Shown: in pieces, positions 1 to 7,805 of the stretch
Layout of the letters: the number at the start of each line of letters is the position of its first letter
How positions within the stretch are numbered: position 1 is the first letter of the stretch
Origin: Clostridiales bacterium
Lineage (GTDB): Bacteria > Bacillota_A > Clostridia > Saccharofermentanales > Saccharofermentanaceae
Direction: 5' to 3'
Assembly: GCA_017649745.1 (NCBI GenBank)
Contig: JAGCGE010000334.1
Span: forward strand, 1-21,039
DNA: 21,039 bases
The notes under the pieces: model-generated
Databases searched by the model: none
Told to the model about the DNA's origin: nothing
The model's input: only the letters and a program-made list of their open reading frames with translations
Position numbers and translations under genes: made by a program

Positions 1-959
1 GGTTCATGGATCTGATAAGACTTATGATAAATAGCATTAGATAAGAATTCCTCGATCGCCTCATAACTGTAGTTCTTTACTCTTACAGCTTCAGCTTGTC
101 CAGCAATCTTAAATATCTTCTCAGCAATTACATTGTTCTTTATGTAACTGAGTGCATCCCGCAGCTGTTCATCTATCGGCCCGGCGAAAATGCGTTCTTC
201 CATACCCTGGCCTGTTGGATCAGGGATATTAACAACTTCTATCCGGCTATACGGGAAAAATGCTTCCGGATTATCATTAAAGAACAGCAGACCAACATTC
301 AATGGTTTATAGTATTCTGTTGGGCCATCTGCGATTCGTAGATCCTTAGCTATCTGAATCGTATCCAAGTTATCAAGCTCATTAATTAGGCTGCTGTTTA
401 CATTCTGAAGGTAATTTCTGATAATCGGATACTTTAGATCCTTCATTTCAGCTTTAGGATTAATCCTGTCATCAAACGGAACATTATGTGTTAAAGACAT
501 TAGCTCCTTAACATCTAAATCGGTTGCTTCAATCGTGCTGGATAACTTGCGAATATAGTATATTTTCTCACTATTCTTTGAATCCGGTGACTTCGGGCAA
601 GCATATGGTCTTTCATATCCGCCCGGACACCATATCAACAGAAGCATCTTTCCTTCAAACATAACAGGCTCTGTCTGAGGAATATAAACAGGTCTCAGAT
701 ACTTACAATACCTAAGAAGTTCCTTTTGTATTTTGTCTACCGACTCTGGTGATATTCCCTTTACCGGTCTTACGACTTTCCCGTCTTTTTCTTTTGCACC
801 TATAACGATATAACCACCACCCCAGTTGTCTATATCATTAGCAAAAGCACTTATGGTTTTCAGTGTTGTTTCCGGATTCCAGCCCTCTTTAAACTCAATT
901 CTCGCCCATTCTACGATGTTCTCTGTTAACAGCTTCTCAATTGTGATCGGAATTGACAT
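1..959 (-). CDS. AlbA_2/Schlafen-type DNA-binding regulator with GHKL-like ATPase domain, 3' end outside window
   Basis: The reverse strand is open from an ATG at 957-959 to the window edge, giving 319 codons without a stop, so only the C-terminus is missing. An AGGAGA ribosome binding site lies about 7 bases upstream. The N-terminal ~120 residues look like an AlbA_2 (Schlafen AlbA) domain: E-W-A-R-I-E-F-K, then AFANDIDNWGGGYIVIGAKE. Near the window edge the sequence YEAIEEFLSNAIYHKSY matches the N-box region of the ATPase domain in COG2865-type regulators. Members of this family usually end in a winged helix, which would lie beyond the edge. They are commonly annotated as putative transcriptional regulators or ATP-binding proteins and are frequent in defence islands; their molecular role is poorly defined. 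An array of repeats directly upstream (976-1028) suggests autoregulation, by inference. Confidence 0.85.
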   Translation of the reverse strand, partial: MSIPITIEKLLTENIVEWARIEFKEGWNPETTLKTISAFANDIDNWGGGYIVIGAKEKDGKVVRPVKGISPESVDKIQKELLRYCKYLRPVYIPQTEPVMFEGKMLLLIWCPGGYERPYACPKSPDSKNSEKIYYIRKLSSTIEATDLDVKELMSLTHNVPFDDRINPKAEMKDLKYPIIRNYLQNVNSSLINELDNLDTIQIAKDLRIADGPTEYYKPLNVGLLFFNDNPEAFFPYSRIEVVNIPDPTGQGMEERIFAGPIDEQLRDALSYIKNNVIAEKIFKIAGQAEAVRVKNYSYEAIEEFLSNAIYHKSYQIHE

Positions 960-975
960 GTTTTGTCTCCTACAA

Positions 976-1028
976 GCATACGATTTCACTTACGACTTAG
1001 CTTACGACTAAATTATATAGTCGTAAGC
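976..1028. promoter_or_regulatory. Operator array: three TACGA units at 12-bp period plus one inverted copy
   Basis: Upstream of the regulator starting at 959, TACGA cores begin at 979, 991 and 1003, an exact 12-bp period. The second and third cores lie in near-identical CTTACGACT(T)A units. An inverted copy follows, so that 1000-1010 and 1018-1028 form a perfect 11-bp inverted repeat around a 7-bp AT-rich spacer. The position between the likely promoter and the start codon fits binding by the AlbA_2 protein itself. That is inferred from position only. Confidence 0.65.
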
Positions 1029-1123
1029 GGCCAGAGTCAAACATAAAAAGTTCAGCAAATACATTTCAAGTTGAAAAAAGTTGCTTCAATAATCACATTG
1101 GTTTCACGATTGCTTATCTTTGC

Positions 1124-1450
1124 CCGAAACGCAAGATAACCTTCGATGGATTCGTTAACTACGAAGGCAGAAGATTCGGCGTTCCATACTGGTATCCAAG
1201 AAAAGAATGCCGTATACGTCGCGATGGATAAAAGCTGACCATCTATAGCGATGACATGGAGCAGATACTAGCGGAACACAATGTTACCTGGAGCAGAAAG
1301 GACAGTTTTTGTGACGATCAGTATTCTCTGGAGCAGCCGGAAGAATTGCCGACGGCACCTGTTAAAGAAAAGATCTATCAGATAAAGATGCCGGCAACCA
1401 GAACAGGCTTCGAGAAATTCAACTTCGCGGAGGTTCTCGAAGATGAATAA
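1124..1450 (+). pseudogene. IstA transposase C-terminal fragment (IS21 family), interrupted
   Basis: One frame reads FDGFVNYEGRRFGVPYWYP, then a TAA at 1227-1229, then resumes as KLTIYSDDMEQILAEHNVTW in the same frame to the stop at 1448-1450. The first motif is characteristic of the C-terminal beta-rich domain of IS21 IstA (Mu-transposase C-terminal type). The catalytic DDE core and N-terminal HTH are absent, since sequence before about 1124 is unrelated. The last 8 bases overlap istB, the usual istA-istB arrangement. A 5' truncation plus a nonsense mutation makes this non-functional. Translation from the ATG at 1256 would give only a 64-residue tail. Confidence 0.75.
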
Positions 1451-2228
1451 TGTATTTGATACTATTCAGTTATCCGCCAAGACACTTAAGATAGATGCGT
1501 ATGCTACTGATATAGCAGTGTTTGCGGAAGAGAAAGAGTTCAGCAAAGCGCAACTCGAAGCAATCGCGGAACTACTGGGACATCTTAAAGATCGAAGAGA
1601 TGAGACGATCGTGAATACACTTCTTAAGATGAGCCGCCTTCCTCTTAAAGAACCGAAGACATTTCAGGGATTCGATTTTGGTTATATAAGGAGTAAGGAC
1701 GTTGATAAACTGAAATCACTTTCCTCATTGGCATCACTTCACGCTAACAGGAATCTGGCATTCATTGGTCCTCAAGGGGTCGGCAAGACCCATCTGGCTA
1801 TGGCATACGGAAGAGAGTGCTGTTTACAAGGATATAAGACATATTTCCTTAAGGCAACAAAACTTAACCAACGCTTCTCAGAAGCCATAAAATATGGTCG
1901 CGAAGGATCAGTGGTCAACGGACTTGTGAAACCATCTTGTCTGATTATCGATGAGATAGGAAGATGTGTATTCAACAAAGAGAATACACGCCTGTTCTTT
2001 GATATGGTTGACAGAAGGTACAGCAAGGAAGGAGCGAACTCCATGGTCTTCACAAGCAATCTGATGCCGGACAAGTGGTGTGAATTCTTCAATGAGGATG
2101 AATCACTTAAGTGTGCATTGGACAGGATCTTCGACGATGCTGTTGTCTACATGATTCAAGGCGAGAGCTATCGAGGAAAAAACCTTGAGACCTACTCAAT
2201 AACGACGGCGGCAAACCGCAACAAATAA
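1443..2228 (+). CDS. istB: IS21 helper ATPase IstB
   Basis: This 261-residue protein is the AAA+ (DnaC-like) helper ATPase of IS21-family elements, which remodels target DNA and recruits the IstA transposase. Walker A is GPQGVGKT at residues 109-116 and Walker B is LIIDE at 167-171. The N-terminal ~70 residues form the helical IstB_N-like region. Length and domain order are normal for the family. The ATG overlaps the end of the istA fragment by 8 bp, implying former translational coupling. With istA destroyed upstream, the gene is probably a passenger that has not yet decayed. Confidence 0.92.
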   Translation: MNNVFDTIQLSAKTLKIDAYATDIAVFAEEKEFSKAQLEAIAELLGHLKDRRDETIVNTLLKMSRLPLKEPKTFQGFDFGYIRSKDVDKLKSLSSLASLHANRNLAFIGPQGVGKTHLAMAYGRECCLQGYKTYFLKATKLNQRFSEAIKYGREGSVVNGLVKPSCLIIDEIGRCVFNKENTRLFFDMVDRRYSKEGANSMVFTSNLMPDKWCEFFNEDESLKCALDRIFDDAVVYMIQGESYRGKNLETYSITTAANRNK

Positions 2229-2278
2229 ACTAATCTAAGTATCAGCTGATGTGTTGGTTATCTTAATATGACTGATAT

Positions 2279-2328
2279 TGGCGATTATTGTCCGGCGCGG
2301 GAGTGGCTAAATATGCCCGACGCTAACA
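2279..2328 (+). repeat. IS21 right-end repeats (transposase-binding type)
   Basis: Two imperfect direct repeats start at 2279 and 2304 (25-bp offset). Both have TGGC, then an AT-rich stretch, then CCG(G/A)CGC. The outer unit ends in GCTAACA at 2328. Repeated binding sites at the ends are typical of IS21 elements. The inverted partner at the left end is not present. Confidence 0.5.
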
Positions 2329-2528
2329 GGCCATAGACTTCCCGTATCGGCTTGTCATGTTTTTCATCTATTGCCTGAATATTTATCTTATATTCATCGC
2401 ACTTTATTCAATCCATAATATAATCAGAAAACGGATTGTCCTCGCTTCCGATCCCTTCATACCAACCATCGTCAAGGAACTGTGAGCAAAAGATAGTCTA
2501 GATATTCATTCTCGTCAGATCAGAAGTT
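2329..2528 (-). pseudogene. Decayed minus-strand gene fragment cut by the IS21 end
   Basis: No intact gene lies between istB and 2530, but the minus strand carries protein-like segments in different frames. SDENEYLDYLLL is followed after a frame change by QFLDDGWYEGIGSEDNPFSD and a TGA, then in another frame by EYKINIQAIDEKHDKPIREV. The last segment stops being protein-like exactly where the IS21 end begins (2328). I read this as a frameshifted remnant of a small soluble protein truncated by the insertion. I do not recognise the family, and the segments could be chance. Confidence 0.35.
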
Positions 2529-2529
2529 G

Positions 2530-3516
2530 TTATCGATAAGCAATGGTGCTCTTCGAAACATCTGGTATTTGAAATTTTGCCTTAGCAAATAACAACTTGA
2601 TATCTTGTGAATAGCTAGTATTTTTAGGGCCTAATAAAACTTGTTTGACTGGTTTAGGAGATAGTTCAGACAGTATTATCGGATAATATGGTAATATGCA
2701 TTCTTTTGTCGAATAGAAGTCAATCTTTCCTCGAAGATTATTAAGATCATTATCAAAGGAACTCCATTCCGGTAGATTTGATTCCTTACCAAATAATGAT
2801 TCTTCATCTTTTGTAATACTATTAAAGTATAATCTCCATTCATGTTCTTCTTGATATGATTCCCACTTATAACGAAGAGAATCAATCATGAAGGTCGCTA
2901 ATTTTCCATATAGGAGAATAGCCATCATGAATTCTGTTTGTTCTTCATTTAAATCTCTTAACCGAAATAATTTTTTCACTTCAATTCTAATATTCTTTAT
3001 GTATTTTAGAATCTCATTAGAATGCCTCTCTATTATTTTATTGGCATTGTCTTTGTTAATGTATTTAACTTTATGAAAAGACAACCTTCCATTAAAGCAT
3101 TCTTTCTTACTAAATTTATTTAATTCATTTTTAGAAAAGCCTATACTAAAACCATATGCGTCATTTGCATAACCTCGCCACTGAGAAAGCAAATCTCCCT
3201 TCTCAGAAAAACACACAACAAAACTGGTAATATCACCCTTTTGCAAAGATTTATTAATATAATAATCAGCATCTCTCAGTAGCAGAGTCAAAGCTTGATA
3301 ACCAATTTTTCCTTTATACAGTATTTCAAAGGGAGAGTTATAATATAAATCTTCAATAGCATAATATATATCTGGGAAAAACAAGAATAATTCATTATAG
3401 TCATTACTATGTGAAATATCCGTCATCCACAATTGCTTTTTCTTCAGAATATTGATCATTACCTCATTAGAACAATAATGATACAAAAGCTTATCTTCCT
3501 GTTTTTTCGTTGTCAT
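2530..3516 (-). CDS. DUF2971 family protein, putative defence gene
   Basis: This is a DUF2971-type protein of 328 residues from the preferred start. Family-like features are an N-terminal LYHYCSNEVMINILKKKQLW segment, an SNDYNE motif, VVCFSE, LLSQWRGYANDAYGFSIGF and a later HEWR. I chose the ATG at 3514-3516 because TTTTGGAG lies 9-13 bases upstream of it; the ATG at 3537 has its only good SD sequence inside the reading frame. DUF2971 proteins are often found in anti-phage islands, but their activity is not established. A TATAAT (3569-3574) and TTGACA (3586-3591) lie upstream on the minus strand with a spacer of only 11 bp, so the promoter is uncertain. The preceding gene (3695-5071) is co-directional with a 178-bp gap. 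The motif order resembles AbiGi at 6606-7466. Confidence 0.8.
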   Translation of the reverse strand: MTTKKQEDKLLYHYCSNEVMINILKKKQLWMTDISHSNDYNELFLFFPDIYYAIEDLYYNSPFEILYKGKIGYQALTLLLRDADYYINKSLQKGDITSFVVCFSEKGDLLSQWRGYANDAYGFSIGFSKNELNKFSKKECFNGRLSFHKVKYINKDNANKIIERHSNEILKYIKNIRIEVKKLFRLRDLNEEQTEFMMAILLYGKLATFMIDSLRYKWESYQEEHEWRLYFNSITKDEESLFGKESNLPEWSSFDNDLNNLRGKIDFYSTKECILPYYPIILSELSPKPVKQVLLGPKNTSYSQDIKLLFAKAKFQIPDVSKSTIAYR

Positions 3517-3694
3517 AGGCCTTTTCTCCAAAAGCATTTACGGGATTCTTGTCACAATGATCGATGCAATTATATTAATATCAAATGTCAAGTGATTTAT
3601 CATTTATTCAGTTTAGAGTTATATAATTCATTTCCTCTAACCTCTCCAATGGAATCAAGTCTCCATTTTGATAGATTATCTTTTTCCAAATATC

Positions 3695-5071
3695 TTATTT
3701 TTTCCTCACTATCCACGTTCCAATTCTCTTAGAACCAACCCTTTCAATAACACCTTCATCAATTAGCTGTTTCATAATAGTTTGAATGGATCTTCGGGAC
3801 TTATTCATCATTGTAGCTAATTCGGTCTGTGTTATAGAAGGATTCTCACGTAACAACAACAATAAATATTCTCTATCAGATAAAGCACCACTTTGCGCTT
3901 TAATTTGCGCTTTGAATTGCGCTTTATCATATGCATAATTCAGATTCCATAATGTTAAAAAGAAATTGTATCCGTCAGTATAGAATTCGGGCTTCAATTC
4001 CTTTGTATATCTTTCTTCTGATTCATATGCGTCCAAAATCTTTTTAAAACCGCTGCCTCTTCTCTCCATCAAACGAAGGCGTCCGAATACATCTGCCAAA
4101 ATTGGATTTCTCAATTTTGATGGAACATGTCTTAAATCAAGATTCTGTACTTCAGACCCGTCATACATACCACCAGGATTAGTTATAACTAAACGGTCAT
4201 CATAAATATCGACCTGGCTATGTGCTCCTGTCTGTAGATAACTCCTGTGTATTAATGCATTTACAAGGCCTTCTTCAAGTGCCCTTTCAGGATAATCCGG
4301 TAATTCTATCCTCTGATCCTTCTCTTTTCTCCAGCCTTTTTTCGTGTTTTTCTTGATAAAGGACATAGAATCATCAAAAAGATCCAAAAGGCTCCCGGTA
4401 TACTCCGAATCATCAAGAGTGTCCTGAACAGAATCAGCTTTATCCAATCCGTTCCATCTAGTGCAAAAAACTCTTGAGTGATGGATATTCCATTGATCAG
4501 CAAACAACACACCGGCATTAGTCATTTGTCCGTCTTCCAACATCAACTTGAAGCTGACAAGATCATTATTCAAATCAATATCGTTATGTGTCGCTTTTAC
4601 ATATCTTTTGCTGAAAGCATCAAAAGACAGTTTGCTGCGCTCTATGTCAGAGATCATTGCATCATAAGATGTACCCGTACTCTTTATGATGAACTCTGTC
4701 AGCTCAAAACCCGTAATCTCCTTCTTTACACTACCGGTTCGGTAATAATACCGACCGTGAAGATTTAATGGAAGTTTTGACTTCTTTACAACTATCTGAA
4801 TATACTTTTTCTTATTCTTTGTTCTCTGATTAACGTCGCATGTTATGCCGAAAGCAGCAGTAATCTTATTAGGAATATCCTCTAGAAGCTTTCTTGCAAT
4901 TTTTGCATCAAGACCTAACACTTCACCATTGTCATCTATTCCGATATATAATGTTCCACCTTGAGCATTGGCATATCCACAAATCCACTCTAGGTATTTA
5001 TCCTGCCATGATTCCTTCCACTCTATGACCTGATTCTCGTTATCTTTTGAAATTGCATCAATATCGCGCAT
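3695..5071 (-). CDS. AlbA_2/COG2865 regulator: AlbA domain, GHKL-like ATPase, winged helix
   Basis: This 458-residue protein has three parts. Residues ~12-125 are an AlbA_2 (Schlafen-like) domain (VIEWKE, GYANAQGGTLYIGID). Residues ~255-375 are an HATPase_c_4-type domain (LEEGLVNALIHRSY, VITNPGG, ERRGSGFKKI). Residues ~398-458 are a winged helix (SITQTELATMMNKSRRSIQT). Between ATPase and winged helix sits a short repeat, AQFKAQIKAQ (384-393). It is encoded by three copies of TTGCGCTTT that match repeats in the gene's own promoter. The start at 5071 has a GGGG run ~8 bases upstream. These proteins are usually called putative transcriptional regulators or mislabelled RecG-like helicases; there is no helicase motif here. 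The promoter repeats suggest autoregulation, by inference. It may be co-transcribed with the DUF2971 gene downstream. Confidence 0.88.
   Translation of the reverse strand: MRDIDAISKDNENQVIEWKESWQDKYLEWICGYANAQGGTLYIGIDDNGEVLGLDAKIARKLLEDIPNKITAAFGITCDVNQRTKNKKKYIQIVVKKSKLPLNLHGRYYYRTGSVKKEITGFELTEFIIKSTGTSYDAMISDIERSKLSFDAFSKRYVKATHNDIDLNNDLVSFKLMLEDGQMTNAGVLFADQWNIHHSRVFCTRWNGLDKADSVQDTLDDSEYTGSLLDLFDDSMSFIKKNTKKGWRKEKDQRIELPDYPERALEEGLVNALIHRSYLQTGAHSQVDIYDDRLVITNPGGMYDGSEVQNLDLRHVPSKLRNPILADVFGRLRLMERRGSGFKKILDAYESEERYTKELKPEFYTDGYNFFLTLWNLNYAYDKAQFKAQIKAQSGALSDREYLLLLLRENPSITQTELATMMNKSRRSIQTIMKQLIDEGVIERVGSKRIGTWIVRKK
3893..3926 (+). repeat. Three in-gene TTGCGCTTT repeats, 12-bp period, matching the gene's own promoter
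   Basis: TTGCGCTTT starts at 3893, 3905 and 3917, exactly 12 bp apart, inside the coding sequence of the regulator 3695-5071. Twelve bases is four codons, so the minus-strand product is the tetrapeptide-like repeat AQFK-AQIK-AQ. The same 9-mer occurs in the promoter at 5111-5155. Confidence 0.85.
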
Positions 5072-5110
5072 GATGAAACCCCTTTTTCGTTTTCATTACA
5101 ATAACACACT

Positions 5111-5165
5111 TGCGCTTTAAATTCAATTTCAAAGCGCAAGAGATTGCGCTTTAATGCGCATTAAC
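5111..5165. promoter_or_regulatory. Operator cluster upstream of the second AlbA_2 regulator
   Basis: TTGCGCTTTAA occurs at 5111-5121 and 5145-5155, with an inverted copy (TCAAAGCGCAA) at 5130-5140. Next to the last copy is a perfect 14-bp palindrome, TTAATGCGCATTAA, at 5152-5165. The cluster starts 40 bases upstream of the ATG at 5071. Repressor or activator binding by the adjacent gene product is inferred. Confidence 0.65.
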
Positions 5166-5221
5166 AATTATCTGCACGGAGTAATCCTAATGATGATAGT
5201 CTGAAATCTATAATTATGAGC

Positions 5222-5254
5222 AAAAAACACGGCTGACATTTGTCAGTCGTGTTT
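5222..5254 (-). terminator. Rho-independent terminator of the abiG operon
   Basis: A 13-bp stem (5225-5237 with 5242-5254, one G-U pair) encloses a 4-base loop. On the minus strand it is followed by six T residues. It lies about 130 bases past the abiGii stop. There is no T-run on the plus strand, so it acts in the minus direction. Confidence 0.75.
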
Positions 5255-5382
5255 GTCCGTTATATTCCTGATCCTCAAATCCCATTTATGCTGTTGATAA
5301 AGTTACTTAGCACCAAGTCTATACGGTAAGTCTGCTGCTTTGGCAACCTTCAACTATGGCATTCCACTTTTTGTGTATTTAA

Positions 5383-6606
5383 TTACATATTCGAGTAGTT
5401 TTCAGAAGCGTATTCTTCCAAACTTTTGGCAGAACTCAAGAATTTGAGCTTTTGGCTATTATCAGTTATCTCGTCATATTCATTAAAATCATTTTCGTTT
5501 TTAAAAAGCAAAATGCCTGTATAGGTTTTTTCTCCAGATGCACTATTGAATGATACTCTGATCTGACCATTATTTAATTTGTCTATACTTTCAATACTTA
5601 TATCATAAACAGCATACAAAGCGATTAGATTTAATTCTTCACCAAACAAAGAATATTGTTTTTTGTCTGCATATAGAAAAGCAAATTTACTATTTTTTCC
5701 CTTTAGTTCATTGACTACGTCTTCTTTTAATTCAGTATAATCCATTGAATTAATAAACTTGTACAGCTTAACGGGCATACGGCGAACAAGAGCATTATAG
5801 ACTGTTTCTAAAATAGTTAAGTTTTCACTATTAAAATCCATTTTTATAGGGGAGAATTTTACTCCTAAATACTTTTCGATTTCAAGCGCCTTTTGACAAG
5901 CTGTAATTAGTATAGGATTTATAAAACTGTTTTTGTTTGAAAGATCGTACGCTACCATTAGTGCGTTAAGCATCTCAGAAGTGCTTTTGGCATTCTTTAA
6001 TCTTAATTTGAAAGTAATTTTATTATTCATGGGATTTGGCTCATGCTTATCAATAGCTGGATCAACAAAAAACTCAAGCTGTAATGGTTTATCATCTTCA
6101 GTAATATATGATTCAACATAAACACTTTCATTAGGAACACGCCTAGTTTTTAGTGAAATACTATATTTACCATCTTTTGTCGAATATGTAACTGGTTTAG
6201 ATTCCGGAAAAGGGTAGGGCTTAGCTATCATTATGCCATTAGTAAAATCTAATTTATCGTAGATATTCCAACTAAATTTTTCGACTGGCATTTCCTTGCC
6301 ATTTATAACTATATAGCCAGGTTTAATTAATGAGAAAGTTATAGCTCGTTGTGCGTTATAGCTATAATTAATAATATCTTCTGTTTTAGGATTTTTGCCT
6401 AAAATATTTTTCATGTTTTCATCAAGGTTAACAGTAAATCCGCCAATTCTAATGTCTTTACCACCTATTATTACATTCCCATCTTTGTCCATTTGATATT
6501 TTGTGCCTTGAGGTAAATCTTTGCTTAAGTAATCAAGAACTTTAGCAGGCATTGTCAACTCAGGATCATGATTATTCTTGAAGCTTTTGTCAAAATCAAT
6601 TTTCAT
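5383..6606 (-). CDS. abiGii: AbiGii-type toxin of an abortive infection toxin-antitoxin pair
   Basis: This 407-residue soluble protein is co-encoded with AbiGi. Its N-terminal part (PAKVLDYLSKDLPQGTKY at ~20-37, then IRIGGFTVN at ~52-60) resembles AbiGii family proteins as I know them. Its length is close to the ~397 residues of Lactococcus AbiGii. Its ATG overlaps the abiGi stop by one base (TAATG), and GGGGGA lies just upstream inside abiGi, so translation is coupled. In the lactococcal AbiG system the two genes together give abortive phage resistance, and AbiGii is annotated as the toxin. The biochemical target is not known to me. No enzymatic motif is obvious and no membrane segment is predicted. 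The operon ends at the terminator 5222-5254. Confidence 0.75.
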   Translation of the reverse strand: MKIDFDKSFKNNHDPELTMPAKVLDYLSKDLPQGTKYQMDKDGNVIIGGKDIRIGGFTVNLDENMKNILGKNPKTEDIINYSYNAQRAITFSLIKPGYIVINGKEMPVEKFSWNIYDKLDFTNGIMIAKPYPFPESKPVTYSTKDGKYSISLKTRRVPNESVYVESYITEDDKPLQLEFFVDPAIDKHEPNPMNNKITFKLRLKNAKSTSEMLNALMVAYDLSNKNSFINPILITACQKALEIEKYLGVKFSPIKMDFNSENLTILETVYNALVRRMPVKLYKFINSMDYTELKEDVVNELKGKNSKFAFLYADKKQYSLFGEELNLIALYAVYDISIESIDKLNNGQIRVSFNSASGEKTYTGILLFKNENDFNEYDEITDNSQKLKFLSSAKSLEEYASENYSNM

Positions 6607-7466
6607 TAGAAGTCCCCCTTTATTTCATCCCATATCAATATTTTGGGTAAAAGGTCATATAATTCTTTATCAGATATTAACTTGTTAGAACCCCATTCAT
6701 TTATTTTTTCGATGAGTTTTCTAAAATCAATAGTATCTTTAATAACGATATATTTTAAATCAGCATACTCAAAGTTAAATGTTACTGATTCTTCGTTTGA
6801 TAAAAGATCGTCATATGTTTGTTTCCAGTTGGCAACAACAACTTCGTCAGTAATTATTTGACTTATTCCGATTTTACTTAGATCTGGAATATATCTCCAT
6901 TCACATTCATCAGCAAAACATTTCATCTTCTTTTTTGTACTAGAACGATTTCCATCTTTATCTAATATGGGGAATTTTCCTTGGTATGGTTTATAGTAAA
7001 TCATCTGATTGGTTAAAAAATTCAGCAATGAAATATATGGTTTTGACTCTGTTAAATGCATATTCGAATTATAATATGATGCATTAAAAGCTTTGCGAAA
7101 TTCTTTTTGTAGGTCAGAAGATTTGTTCAAGTATTGAACAGGTTGAACACCGCGCTCCATACACCATGATTTATTAAAAGCTAAACCATAGTTACCATAA
7201 AACTCCATGTGATATTCAATTTTGCTTAAATTTATGTCACAAAAACATGTCATGGGTATTGCTGCGATTTTAGGTGGAATATTCAGATATCTAATGTCTT
7301 CAACAGAAAACCTAGGAGCAATTCTTTTGTGAAGTAATGAATCTATAATGTAATCAATTTTAGTTACAAAATTGTATAGCGTGTCAGGTTGAACACGCGA
7401 AGGAACATGATTAGAACGGTTGCCAAAGGAATCAGGATTGAAAATAGCCCCAATATTATCATTCAT
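6606..7466 (-). CDS. abiGi: AbiGi-type antitoxin
   Basis: This 286-residue protein is the upstream partner of abiGii, the same gene order as in lactococcal AbiG. Recognisable features are IAAIPMTCFCDINLSKIEYH, YGNYGLAFNKSW, GVQPVQYLNK and a later ECEWRYIP, which fit the AbiGi antitoxin family (PF10899-type). The start is supported by GGGAGAA 4-10 bases upstream. It has no signal peptide or membrane segment. The spacing and motif order (CF..., LS..., YG...F.K, Y.NK, EWR) parallel the DUF2971 protein at 2530-3516, hinting at distant homology. The 339-bp space upstream presumably holds the operon promoter. Confidence 0.78.
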   Translation of the reverse strand: MNDNIGAIFNPDSFGNRSNHVPSRVQPDTLYNFVTKIDYIIDSLLHKRIAPRFSVEDIRYLNIPPKIAAIPMTCFCDINLSKIEYHMEFYGNYGLAFNKSWCMERGVQPVQYLNKSSDLQKEFRKAFNASYYNSNMHLTESKPYISLLNFLTNQMIYYKPYQGKFPILDKDGNRSSTKKKMKCFADECEWRYIPDLSKIGISQIITDEVVVANWKQTYDDLLSNEESVTFNFEYADLKYIVIKDTIDFRKLIEKINEWGSNKLISDKELYDLLPKILIWDEIKGDF

Positions 7467-7805
7467 AGAATTCTCCCAAGTGAATAGTATTAATTTAAAA
7501 ATATCACATAAACAGTTTGTTGGATATGGCGCTTAGCAAAACTCCTAAGCACATTCATCCACATGTTATGAAATTTATATTATTAATGATTTTTATATAA
7601 CTATACCATCTGCTGCTTTAATTCTTCAAGAATTCAACCTGCCTCTCAAAGTATTATAAAATTCCGAGAAGTAGAGTTGTTCCTTTCGTAGTATCTTGCA
7701 TTTATAACCTGATATGATTATCTGTACCACTATGAAAAAGTTACTAAATACTGGGGGCTCGAACTATTCTTATCAAATAACATCAAATTATATATCGCTA
7801 TAATC
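7467..7805. other. Intergenic region upstream of abiGi: no gene seen
   Basis: This is AT-rich sequence that should contain the abiG promoter, though I see no clear -35/-10 pair. It has a small inverted repeat, GCTTAG at 7531-7536 and CTAAGC at 7545-7550. On the minus strand, 7629-7763 is open and reads partly protein-like (KEQLYFSEFYNTLRGRLNS) but has no start codon or RBS. It may be a remnant. No terminator is evident after the Shedu gene. Confidence 0.4.

Larger units (their letters stand above)
1124..2328 (+). mobile_element. Remnant of an IS21-family insertion sequence
   Basis: The block contains the C-terminal tail of an IstA transposase with an in-frame stop, an intact istB, and a right-end region with two similar repeats about 25 bp apart ending in CGACGCTAACA at 2328. 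Read inwards, this end begins TGTTAGCGTCGGG, as expected for an IS21-type terminus starting with TG. The left end and most of istA are gone, so the element cannot transpose by itself. The left boundary is approximate: IstA similarity becomes convincing from about 1127. Confidence 0.75.
5072..5382. other. Intergenic region between abiGii and the AlbA_2 gene
   Basis: No full gene is visible. The right part (5255-5382) has a short minus-strand open stretch, KVAKAADLPYRLGAK, ending in TAA, without a start or RBS, possibly the tail of a lost gene. The rest holds the minus-strand terminator (5222-5254) and the operator cluster (5111-5165) of the downstream regulator. Confidence 0.5.

Noticed and set aside
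1772..2092. Minus-strand 106-residue open frame opposite istB
   Set aside because: It lies wholly inside the istB gene on the other strand; istB has clear Walker motifs and this frame has no recognisable features.
3569..3591. TTGACA and TATAAT upstream of the DUF2971 gene as a promoter
   Set aside because: The spacer is only 11 bp, too short for a normal sigma-A promoter; the two boxes may not belong together.
3893..3926. Short regular repeats considered as a CRISPR array
   Set aside because: The units are 9 bp at a 12-bp period with no spacers, and they are in frame within a gene.
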